This document shows, piece after piece, positions 1-5,486 of a stretch of DNA of 6,456 nucleotides. The stretch lies in assembly GCA_003529305.1 (NCBI GenBank), contig DPWC01000176.1, positions 1-6,456 of the forward strand. The letters run 5' to 3'. Origin of the DNA: Actinomycetota bacterium (lineage in GTDB: Bacteria; Actinomycetota; Actinomycetes; UBA12327). The first letter of the stretch is position 1. Every line of letters begins with the position of its first letter. The notes under the pieces are model-generated. The model saw only the letters and a list, made by a program, of their open reading frames with translations, did not search any database and was not told where the DNA came from. A program made the position numbers and the translations under genes.

Positions 1-50
1 ACTGGTGTGGGCACGGGTGCGGCCGGAACTGGTGTGGGCACGGGTGCGGC
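1..50 (-). repeat. 27-bp tandem repeat in the DivIVA tail
   Basis: On the plus strand the block at 1-23 recurs exactly at 28-50, a period of 27 bases (nine codons). It encodes two runs of APVPTP joined by VPA. The unit may continue beyond the window, so the copy number is unknown. Being a multiple of three, gain or loss of a unit would keep the frame. Confidence 0.85.
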
Positions 51-749
51 AGGCGCCGGTGCGGAAACAGCTACCAGTGGTGCGGCAGCTGGCGGTGCAC
101 TAGCAGGTGGCGCACTGACCGGTGGAGCACTGGGCGGTAACGCGGCTTGCGCCGGTGGCGCGATGGCACTGGCGGCGGCACCCTCAAGGGCCGCACCCGG
201 GTCCGCCCCACGGGTATCAAGTTCGCGCAGTTGATTCTCAAAGTAGTTACGCATGCGGCTGCGATATTCGCGCTCGAAATTGCGCAGGTCCTCCACCCGC
301 GCCTCGAGGGCCGCGCGTTGCACCTGGGCGTCTCGGTCCATTGATGCTGCTCGAGTTTGCGCCTCGCCGATGATCCGCTGGGCTTCACCTCGCGCCTGCG
401 CCACCACATCATCAGCTGTGCGTTGGGCCAGTTCAAGCACTCGGGTAGCTGACACGGTGTCAACCGGTGCAGCAGGAACTGGCACAGGCGCTGCAACAAC
501 GCTGGGCTCCGGCGCCATGGGCGCGACCGCGCTGGGGGGCACCTCGGGTGCGGCCGGTGCCACCGGCGCAGCCGCCGCAGGCGACCCGGAATCCAGCTTC
601 AGCCGGAGTTCCTGATTCTCTTGGAGCAGACGGGCCAACTCGGCCTCGATTTCGTCGAGGAAGGCATCGACCTCATCCTCGTCATAGCCCTCGCGCAGTC
701 GCACCGTCGTGAACTGTTTGTTGCGCACATCCTCGGGGGTTAGGCCCAT
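1..749 (-). CDS. divIVA: DivIVA/Wag31 polar growth scaffold (3' end cut by window edge)
   Basis: A cytoplasmic coiled-coil protein that binds curved membrane at poles and septa and, in actinomycetes, organises polar cell wall growth. The frame runs open from the ATG at 749 to the window edge, giving 249 codons with no stop. Residues 1-52 are the DivIVA N-terminal domain (MGLTPEDVRN, then GYDEDEVDAFLDEIEAELARL). Residues about 55-97 are an Ala/Pro/Val linker. Residues about 101-178 form the central coiled coil, ending NFEREYRSRMRNYFENQLRELD as in actinomycete DivIVA. From 183 onward there is another Ala/Pro-rich tail containing a 9-residue repeat. The start is supported by GAGGTGA five bases upstream and by the fit of the N-terminus to the family. 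The gene follows yggT after a 192-base gap, so it may have its own promoter. The family call is firm; the true C-terminus is outside the window. Confidence 0.94.
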   Translation of the reverse strand, partial: MGLTPEDVRNKQFTTVRLREGYDEDEVDAFLDEIEAELARLLQENQELRLKLDSGSPAAAAPVAPAAPEVPPSAVAPMAPEPSVVAAPVPVPAAPVDTVSATRVLELAQRTADDVVAQARGEAQRIIGEAQTRAASMDRDAQVQRAALEARVEDLRNFEREYRSRMRNYFENQLRELDTRGADPGAALEGAAASAIAPPAQAALPPSAPPVSAPPASAPPAAAPLVAVSAPAPAAPVPTPVPAAPVPTP

Positions 750-753
750 GGGG

Positions 754-760
754 TCACCTC
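754..760 (-). promoter_or_regulatory. Ribosome binding site of divIVA
   Basis: The minus strand reads GAGGTGA just upstream of the ATG at 749, at usual spacing. It supports this start over any downstream codon. Confidence 0.6.
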
Positions 761-826
761 GCGGCTGTGAAGTTCGACCGGCCAGCGGGGCTCCGAGCCG
801 GATCGATCGGGGAAGTTGGACTTCTA

Positions 827-832
827 AGAATA
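827..832 (-). promoter_or_regulatory. Possible -10 element for divIVA
   Basis: The minus strand reads TATTCT in the gap between yggT and divIVA, which would give a leader of about 70 bases. No convincing -35 box lies 16-19 bases upstream, so this is only a candidate. A small inverted repeat (GAAGT, 3-base loop, ACTTC; 812-824) sits just downstream, near the expected transcription start. The 192-base gap is the natural place for a divIVA promoter, but I cannot fix it by eye. Confidence 0.22.
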
Positions 833-941
833 GCCGCTGACCCGTACCACCGGCTATGGGCGATCCACACCAACGCGCTGACCGCCCAGGAGGGTGAACT
901 CGCGCAGGCAGGCGACCTGACCATCGTGGCGAAAGACCCGG

Positions 942-1226
942 CTAGAGCAGGACTACCAGCCGCATGGCAATGGCAAGGAGCAGAAACAACACCAGAATCG
1001 ACAGGTCCAAGGCAACGCCACCGATGCGCAGCGGCGGGATGACTCGTCGCAGTGCTCGCACTGGCGGGTCAGTCACCGAGTACACGCCTTCTAGGAGCAA
1101 CAGCGTCAGACCCTTGGGCCGCCAGTCACGCGCAAAAAGGCGCACATAGTCAATGACGATGCGACCAATCAGCAACAACGAGAAGACGAACAGGATGAGG
1201 TAGAGAACCTGCCCAATAGCCGTCAC
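942..1226 (-). CDS. yggT: YggT-family small membrane protein
   Basis: A 94-residue integral membrane protein of the YggT/YlmG family (PF02325). Its molecular role is poorly known, but it recurs beside sepF and divIVA in Gram-positive bacteria. Hydrophobic segments lie at about residues 5-25 (GQVLYLILFVFSLLLIGRIV) and 72-93. The connecting loop carries the family signature: TDPPVRALRRVIPPLRIGGVALDLS. The start is a GTG. AGGGGA lies seven bases upstream, and the only nearby ATG (inside the same stretch) is in another frame. The gene sits 60 bases after sepF and is probably co-transcribed with it. Length and motif spacing are normal for the family. Confidence 0.93.
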   Translation of the reverse strand: MTAIGQVLYLILFVFSLLLIGRIVIDYVRLFARDWRPKGLTLLLLEGVYSVTDPPVRALRRVIPPLRIGGVALDLSILVLFLLLAIAMRLVVLL

Positions 1227-1232
1227 AGTGCA

Positions 1233-1238
1233 TCCCCT
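1233..1238 (-). promoter_or_regulatory. Ribosome binding site fixing the GTG start of yggT
   Basis: The minus strand reads AGGGGA, followed by six bases and then GTG at 1226. This decides for the GTG, because the ATG that overlaps the site is out of frame with the YggT reading frame. Confidence 0.55.
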
Positions 1239-1286
1239 GGCCTTGCGCCATGACTGCTACCGAGCGCGGCAACTGCCATCGCTGAA

Positions 1287-1790
1287 CTACGACTGATTGA
1301 AGAAGCCACCCTCAGCCACCCGAGCCTCGGCTTGGGCGGTGACATCCACATTGGCCGGTGACAGCAGGAACACCTTGTTGGTGATGCGCTCAAGTTTGCC
1401 GCGCTGGCCAAAAACCAGACCGGCCGCGAAGTCAATGAGGCGCTTGGCGTCAGTGTCGTCAAGGTCCGTGAGATTCATGATCACCGGTGTTCCCTCGCGA
1501 TACTCCAAACCGATGCCGCGCGCGTCGTTGTAGGTGCGCGGGTGCATCGTGGAAATACGGCCGCTCTCGATGACCGCCGGACCAAGGCCGGCCTGCGGTG
1601 CAACCACACGAACGACGGGAGCTGTTTCGGTGGAACCTGCTGAGTAGTCCGGACGACGCACGCGCTGAGCTTCAACGACGCGCTCGTAATCATCCATCGG
1701 GCGATCGATGTCCTGGTCGTACTCGTCATAGCCGTCGTCACCTTCGACCAGGCCCAAGTAGACGGCCATCTTGCGCATGGCTCCAGCCAT
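1287..1790 (-). CDS. sepF: SepF, membrane anchor and partner of FtsZ
   Basis: SepF binds the C-terminal peptide of FtsZ and tethers the Z ring to the membrane, doing the job of FtsA in bacteria that lack it. The 167-residue product has the expected layout. Residues 1-16 (MAGAMRKMAVYLGLVE) can form the short amphipathic membrane-binding helix. Residues about 17-75 are an acidic, then flexible linker (DGYDEYDQDIDRPMDDYERV). The conserved SepF core runs from about 78 to 155, with RISTMHPRTYNDARGIG, VIMNLTDLDDTDAKRLIDFAAGL and KVFLLSPANVDVTA. The ATG at 1790 has AAGGAG six bases upstream. Two further in-frame ATGs (codons 5 and 8) are less well placed. The gene follows yggS after 80 bases. Its presence with FtsZ, and the absence of FtsA from this cluster, fits actinomycete division. 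Confidence 0.97.
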   Translation of the reverse strand: MAGAMRKMAVYLGLVEGDDGYDEYDQDIDRPMDDYERVVEAQRVRRPDYSAGSTETAPVVRVVAPQAGLGPAVIESGRISTMHPRTYNDARGIGLEYREGTPVIMNLTDLDDTDAKRLIDFAAGLVFGQRGKLERITNKVFLLSPANVDVTAQAEARVAEGGFFNQS

Positions 1791-1796
1791 CGCACG

Positions 1797-1802
1797 CTCC
1801 TT
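1797..1802 (-). promoter_or_regulatory. Ribosome binding site of sepF
   Basis: The minus strand reads AAGGAG, six bases before the ATG at 1790. It selects that ATG over the in-frame ATGs at codons 5 and 8. Confidence 0.7.
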
Positions 1803-1870
1803 ATGGATTCAGCGTCAACGCTCCGGGCTACCCAGAACATCCGACGCCCTTCGGCACCGGCTTTTGCACG

Positions 1871-2641
1871 CTACCCGACGAAGGGGCGGTTCCCAAGGAT
1901 GGCGCTGCCCACCCGTACGTGTGTCGCGCCCTGGGCAATGGCCTGTTCGAGATCCCCACTCATCCCCGCTGAGATCCAGGTGGCCGCCGGATACTGGGCC
2001 GCCAATGATCGCGAAACCCCTGCCAATCGGCCAAAGGCCTCCCGCGGATCCGCCGTCAGTGGCGCCACCGCCATCACGCCGCGAAGCGCTAATGAGGGGT
2101 GTTTGTGCACTTGCTCGGCGAGGTCGGCGATCTCCACGGGATGGGCACCGGCACGGGCTGTGGAGCTGCCACCGCCATGCTGGCTCTCCGCCGAGATTGG
2201 CGAATACTCCTCAAGGGTGACCTGCAGCAACACCGTCAGTGGTTCACGATCGATGAGGCGCGCGCGGGCCGCCGCTAGCGCGTCGATCAGTGCCGGTCGG
2301 TCCACGGAATGCACCACATCGGCCCAGGTCGCCACACTGCGAGCCTTATTGGTCTGCACCTGTCCGACGCAATGCCAGGTCACCTCGACATCGGGTCGCA
2401 ATGCCTCAATCTCTGCCCGCTTCTTGGCGGCTTCTTGGTCGCGGTTCTCGCCAAGGTCGCGCACCCCAAGGTCAATCAGATGGACTACATCAGCGGCGGC
2501 ATAGGTCTTGGTAACCACGATCAGCGTGACCGGTTCGGCCTCCAGGTCACGCCCGGCAGCTGCGCCAGCCGCATCGATGCGATGGCGCACCTTTTCTAGT
2601 GCTTCGGCGATGTCCCGTCGGCGCTGATTGTCGTCGATCAC
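1871..2641 (-). CDS. yggS: YggS/PROSC family PLP-binding protein
   Basis: A pyridoxal 5'-phosphate binding protein of the YggS/YlmE/PLPBP family, a single-domain alanine-racemase-like barrel with no known catalytic activity that helps balance vitamin B6 and amino acid pools. The 256-residue frame shows the PLP lysine K45 in VVTKTY, DLGENRDQE at 62-70, WHCVGQVQTNKA at 89-100, the HSVD strand at 111-114, and the phosphate-binding end with GMSGDLEQAI (226-235) and VRVGSAILGNR (242-252). The start is a GTG whose last two bases form the pgeF stop (GTGA overlap), so translation is coupled. A loop at about 145-168 (EYSPISAESQHGGGSSTARAG) looks longer than usual. The gene follows pgeF as in the ylm cluster of other Gram-positives. 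Confidence 0.95.
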   Translation of the reverse strand: MIDDNQRRRDIAEALEKVRHRIDAAGAAAGRDLEAEPVTLIVVTKTYAAADVVHLIDLGVRDLGENRDQEAAKKRAEIEALRPDVEVTWHCVGQVQTNKARSVATWADVVHSVDRPALIDALAAARARLIDREPLTVLLQVTLEEYSPISAESQHGGGSSTARAGAHPVEIADLAEQVHKHPSLALRGVMAVAPLTADPREAFGRLAGVSRSLAAQYPAATWISAGMSGDLEQAIAQGATHVRVGSAILGNRPFVG

Positions 2642-3381
2642 GCCACGCTCGCGATGATGCGCAGTCGCTCAACCTCGTCGCCGCCACGATACGAGAACAG
2701 TTCAGGCTCCTCGCTGGTGCAGCGCGCGTCATGGGTGACATCGGTGACGCCGCCTCGGGCTAGTTGATCAATGACGCCAGCGGCTACATCAACAGCCGCC
2801 GTGCCATCCGACGCCGTAGCTCGCGATACCGGGCTTGCTTCAGCGCACATGTCCTGCACCTGCGGACCTACGGGGTAACACTGCGGACAAATACTCGGCC
2901 CGACCCACGCGGCGATGTTCGGTGAGGTTGCCCCCAGATCAGCCATAGTCGCCAGCGCTGCGGGCACTACCCCAGCAACCAGTCCTTTCCAGCCCGCATG
3001 AACAACGGCAACAACACCAGATTGCCCATCCCAGAGCACCACGGGCACGCAATCAGCGGTACGCACTTGCAGATTCACCGGCGAATGCGCGGCCACCATC
3101 GCGTCGGCATCAGGCCACTCCTGCGGCATCGAACCTGCTGGCTCGCACGGGGTCTGGGTGGTGACCACTCGCACGCCATCGCCATGAACCTGGTCCATCC
3201 GATGCACACCACACCCGCTCCAGGTGGGGCGATGCTGCACGACATCACGCTCGTGGGTGTCGCGTCGGTCCAGCATCGTCACAACAAGCGACCCCCGGGT
3301 GAATACCACCCGGGGGTCGTCGTCTGAGTTCTTCGTCGTCACCCTCTGAGCCTGCCGCACGCACCCGCGCAGTGCCAGCAT
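2638..3381 (-). CDS. pgeF: PgeF/YfiH family purine nucleoside phosphorylase-like (laccase-domain) peptidoglycan editing protein
   Basis: A member of the YfiH/YlmD (formerly multicopper polyphenol oxidase) family. E. coli YfiH is reported as a peptidoglycan editing factor that removes misincorporated L-serine, and other members act on purine nucleosides. The 247-residue frame carries the metal-site residues: H66 in QVHGDGV, C111 in RTADCVPVVLWD and H128 in VVHAGWKG. It also has DADAMVA (91-97), WVGPSICPQCYPVG (159-172) and the C-terminal CTSEEPELFSYRGG. The region before QVHG is short and does not match the usual N-terminal strand well. The ATG at 3381 lies 16 bases after the ftsZ stop with only a poorly spaced purine run. 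An in-frame GTG (codon 14, at 3342) and an ATG (codon 36, at 3276) are alternatives. A perfect 13-bp inverted repeat spans codons 21-31. The 3' end overlaps yggS by four bases. Confidence 0.92.
   Translation of the reverse strand: MLALRGCVRQAQRVTTKNSDDDPRVVFTRGSLVVTMLDRRDTHERDVVQHRPTWSGCGVHRMDQVHGDGVRVVTTQTPCEPAGSMPQEWPDADAMVAAHSPVNLQVRTADCVPVVLWDGQSGVVAVVHAGWKGLVAGVVPAALATMADLGATSPNIAAWVGPSICPQCYPVGPQVQDMCAEASPVSRATASDGTAAVDVAAGVIDQLARGGVTDVTHDARCTSEEPELFSYRGGDEVERLRIIASVA
3289..3319 (-). repeat. Perfect 13-bp inverted repeat (stem-loop) inside the 5' part of pgeF
   Basis: Arms CGACCCCCGGGTG (3289-3301) and CACCCGGGGGTCG (3307-3319) are exact reverse complements around the 5-base loop AATAC. 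In the minus-strand transcript the stem ends 79 bases after the ftsZ stop and is followed by CTTGTTGT, which is moderately U-rich. It resembles an intrinsic terminator or attenuator between ftsZ and pgeF, but it also codes for DDDPRVVFTRGS. The repeat is certain; its function is inferred. Confidence 0.9.
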
Positions 3382-3397
3382 CGCCCCTGAGCGCCGA

Positions 3398-4510
3398 TTA
3401 CTTCAGCCAGTCAGGAATGTCCAGATCGTCACTGAAGTCATCGAACTTGACATCACGCTGCGGTGGTGCCGCCGTGCCAGCACCGGTTGAGGACTCAGCC
3501 GGGGTGTCACTGAGCACTGCGCGTGGCTGGCGGGCCGGGGGTGCGACCGTCCGGGGAAGTGGACGGCCGGCGTCGAATCCGGCGGCCAGCACCGTGACGC
3601 GTACCTCGTCACCGAGCGTGTCGTCAATCGTGGTGCCGAAGATGATGTTGGCGTCGTTGTGCACCGACTTGCGAACCAATTCTGCGGCCTCGTTGACCTC
3701 AAACAGTCCCAGGTCGGAGCCGCCGGAGATCGAGAGCAGAACTCCGCGGGCCCCTTCAATGGAGGCCTCAAGCAGTGGGCTGCTGACCGCCATGTGGGCT
3801 GCGTCTACCGCACGGTTCTGGCCCCGAGCCACACCAATGCCCATCAGGGCCGACCCAGCGTCCTTGAGCACTGAGCGAACATCGGCAAAGTCAAGGTTGA
3901 TCAACCCTGGGGTGGTGATGAGGTCCGTGATTCCCTGAACGCCTTGCTGCAGGACACCGTTGACCTCGCTGAAGGCCTCAGGGATCGTGACATCGCGCTC
4001 ACTGGTCTCGAGCAGTCGGTCGTTAGGAATAACGATGAGGGTGTCCACCTCTTCACGCAGCGCGTCAATGCCAGTTTCCGCATTGACCATGCGCTTGCGA
4101 CCTTCGAAGGTGAAGGGGCGAGTGACGACGCCGACAGTGAGGATGTCCATGGAGCGAGCAACACTGGCCACGATGGGGGCGCCACCGGATCCGGTGCCAC
4201 CACCTTCGCCGGCCGTGACGAAGACCATGTCCGAGCCCTTGAGGACTTCTTCGATGTCCTCGCGGGACTCCTCGGCGGCACGACGGCCGATCTCGGGGTC
4301 AGCACCTGCGCCCAAACCCTTAGTCACATCGCGCCCGATGTCGAGTTTCACATCGGCGTCACTCATCAGAAGCTGCTGCGCATCGGTGTTGACGGCGATG
4401 AATTCGACGCCCTTCAACCCGACATCGATCATGCGATTGACGGAGTTGACTCCCCCACCACCGATGCCGACGACTTTGATCACTGCCAAGTAATTCTGTG
4501 GAGAGGCCAT
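3398..4510 (-). CDS. ftsZ: Cell division GTPase FtsZ
   Basis: Tubulin-like GTPase that polymerises at mid-cell into the Z ring and recruits the division machinery. The 370-residue product is full length. The nucleotide-binding region begins VVGIGGGGVNSVNRM (13-27), with NTDAQ at 41-45. The tubulin signature GGGTGSG is at 103-109 in the context FVTAGEGGGTGSGGAP. The catalytic T7 loop NLDFAD is at 205-210. The C-terminal core ends near AAGFDAGRP, a Pro/Ala-rich spacer covers about 317-352, and the conserved tail DDLDIPDWLK (361-370) is the docking peptide for SepF and FtsW. I chose the ATG at 4510 because it gives the standard actinomycete start MASPQNYLAVIKVVGIG; an upstream in-frame codon at 4582 would add 24 unrelated residues. 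A purine-rich AGGAAGGAAGAGAGA precedes it. The gene has its own candidate promoter and a structured leader. Confidence 0.99.
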   Translation of the reverse strand: MASPQNYLAVIKVVGIGGGGVNSVNRMIDVGLKGVEFIAVNTDAQQLLMSDADVKLDIGRDVTKGLGAGADPEIGRRAAEESREDIEEVLKGSDMVFVTAGEGGGTGSGGAPIVASVARSMDILTVGVVTRPFTFEGRKRMVNAETGIDALREEVDTLIVIPNDRLLETSERDVTIPEAFSEVNGVLQQGVQGITDLITTPGLINLDFADVRSVLKDAGSALMGIGVARGQNRAVDAAHMAVSSPLLEASIEGARGVLLSISGGSDLGLFEVNEAAELVRKSVHNDANIIFGTTIDDTLGDEVRVTVLAAGFDAGRPLPRTVAPPARQPRAVLSDTPAESSTGAGTAAPPQRDVKFDDFSDDLDIPDWLK

Positions 4511-4539
4511 TTTCCGTCTCTCTTCCTTCCTCAAGGGCC

Positions 4540-4554
4540 CGGGCCGGTGGCCCG
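4540..4554 (-). other. Leader stem-loop II of ftsZ
   Basis: CGGGCC, 3-base loop, GGCCCG: a perfect 6-bp GC-only stem in the ftsZ 5' leader, starting about 10 bases upstream of the purine-rich ribosome binding region. It could limit ribosome access or stabilise the mRNA, but there is no direct evidence of function. Confidence 0.45.
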
Positions 4555-4570
4555 AGGGGAACGACCTGTT

Positions 4571-4595
4571 CCTGACCCTCAAGTGAAGGTTCAGG
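4571..4595 (-). other. Leader stem-loop I of ftsZ
   Basis: On the minus strand CCTGAACCT and AGGGTCAGG pair over nine positions with a single mismatch, around a 7-base loop. It would lie near the 5' end of the transcript made from the promoter at 4619-4648. It is probably part of the untranslated leader; its role is unknown. Confidence 0.45.
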
Positions 4596-4618
4596 CTTGT
4601 GCCCTAGCGGCACGCCGG

Positions 4619-4648
4619 ACCTTAGACAGAGGCGAGGGTCGGTCTCAA
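4619..4648 (-). promoter_or_regulatory. Candidate housekeeping (SigA-type) promoter of ftsZ
   Basis: The minus strand carries TTGAGA (4648-4643), an 18-base spacer and TAAGGT (4624-4619). The -35 box matches TTGACA at five of six positions, and the -10 box has the key TA and final T. Transcription would start near 4612 and give a leader of about 100 bases before the ATG at 4510. Dedicated ftsZ promoters in this interval are common in actinomycetes. No mapping data are available here. Confidence 0.5.
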
Positions 4649-4713
4649 CCCGACTGGAAAATTCGTCGTGACTGGTCACCGGCAGCCCTGAATCTAGGCA
4701 CAAACGAGCGGAT

Positions 4714-4758
4714 GAACTCTCAAGCCACTATCGAGAGTTCGCGCCCACGATCGGGCGC
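4714..4758 (-). terminator. Two adjacent inverted repeats at the 3' end of the hydrolase gene
   Basis: The first, in transcript order, is GCGCCC, 6-base loop, GGGCGC (4758-4741), inside the last codons. The second is GAACTCTC, 11-base loop, GAGAGTTC (4740-4714), with the TAG stop (4730-4728) in its loop. Both are perfect and lie back to back. There is no U-tract, which is common for actinomycete terminators, so they could equally be a processing or stability element separating the hydrolase message from ftsZ. Confidence 0.4.
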
Positions 4759-5486
4759 ACCACCCCTGCCGTCACCCATTCATCAATGGCGCCCATCGCC
4801 GGCGCCCCGAGGGTGGGACCTGGGCCGGTTGACCACTCGATCACCCATTCGCGGACCAATGACATCAGCACCTCGACATTGCGCGAATCCTTCACGCCGC
4901 CACAGAGCAGGCGGCAGGCCAGATCTGCCCGCTCACCCTCGACATCACAATGCCGTCCGGTCAGCACACGCACTCCGGCGAATCCTGACGCGTTCTCGCT
5001 GAGCCACTTCTCTAACCGTCCACCCCGATTGCACCGGCCCGGTGCTCCGGCGATCAACCGCACCGGCACGCCGTGTGCCACCAGTTGGGCGTACGCAGGC
5101 TCTAGCACTCGCTCGCGGGAGGCATTGCCATCAATCAGAATCACTCCACGAACATCGGCGCCGTCACACACCAGAGTGCGCGCTGCCTCTAAAGCGACCT
5201 GTCCACCCGCTGAATGGCCGATGATCACCAAGGGCACACCAGGAGAGCGCTGCGCTTCCACCTGCTGAGCGATCGTGCCCATCACGGCGATGTCGTTCAT
5301 TCCTCCAGAGCCACCTGACGATCGCAAGTGGGGGCGCAGCACTTCGGCGCCCACGGCCACGAGGCGACTGGTCAGGTCATCCAGGGCATCGGGGCCTCGG
5401 CCAAAACCGTGAAAGAGGGCTACCGACAAGCCCACCCGCTCTGGCAGGTCGCGCACAACTGGGATTGCATCAACCGGTGAGGTCAT
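4728..5486 (-). CDS. Alpha/beta hydrolase fold protein between ftsQ and ftsZ
   Basis: A 252-residue protein with an alpha/beta hydrolase core; substrate unknown. HGFGRG at 26-31 resembles the oxyanion-hole loop. GHSAGG at 90-95 is the nucleophile elbow with S92 as catalytic serine. VRGVILIDGN (112-121) is a following core strand, and GRHCDVEGE (177-185) probably supplies the catalytic histidine H179. The usual acid after the strand PVRLIAGA (141-148) is not obvious, because that loop reads PGRCNRGG. D119 is another possible acid. There is no signal peptide or membrane segment, so it is likely cytoplasmic. Its ATG overlaps the ftsQ stop (ATGA), and AGGAG lies eight bases upstream, so it is translated with ftsQ. 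Base composition matches its neighbours. A gene here is unusual; I infer a lipase, esterase or thioesterase-like activity but cannot say on what. Confidence 0.87.
   Translation of the reverse strand: MTSPVDAIPVVRDLPERVGLSVALFHGFGRGPDALDDLTSRLVAVGAEVLRPHLRSSGGSGGMNDIAVMGTIAQQVEAQRSPGVPLVIIGHSAGGQVALEAARTLVCDGADVRGVILIDGNASRERVLEPAYAQLVAHGVPVRLIAGAPGRCNRGGRLEKWLSENASGFAGVRVLTGRHCDVEGERADLACRLLCGGVKDSRNVEVLMSLVREWVIEWSTGPGPTLGAPAMGAIDEWVTAGVVRPIVGANSR

Noticed and set aside
801..808. GATCGATC palindrome upstream of divIVA
   Set aside because: Eight bases of self-complementary GATC are expected often by chance in this composition, and no second site or link to a promoter is visible.
907..922. 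Possible terminator hairpin shortly after the yggT stop
   Set aside because: The stem is only six pairs with a bulge and no U-tract follows, so it is too weak to call.
1803..2504. Plus-strand open frame of 233 codons opposite yggS
   Set aside because: It is antisense to a well-conserved PLP-binding protein, rich in Ser/Arg/Ala as shadow frames are, with no motif or ribosome binding site.
4511..4582. 24-residue N-terminal extension of FtsZ
   Set aside because: The extension is Arg/Pro-rich and unlike FtsZ. MASPQNYLAVIKVVGIG is the standard actinomycete start.
3944..5002. Long plus-strand open frame of 352 codons opposite ftsZ and the ftsZ-hydrolase gap
   Set aside because: It lies antisense to ftsZ, whose motifs are unmistakable. 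High-GC genes commonly leave long open frames on the opposite strand, and the translation shows no recognisable domain.
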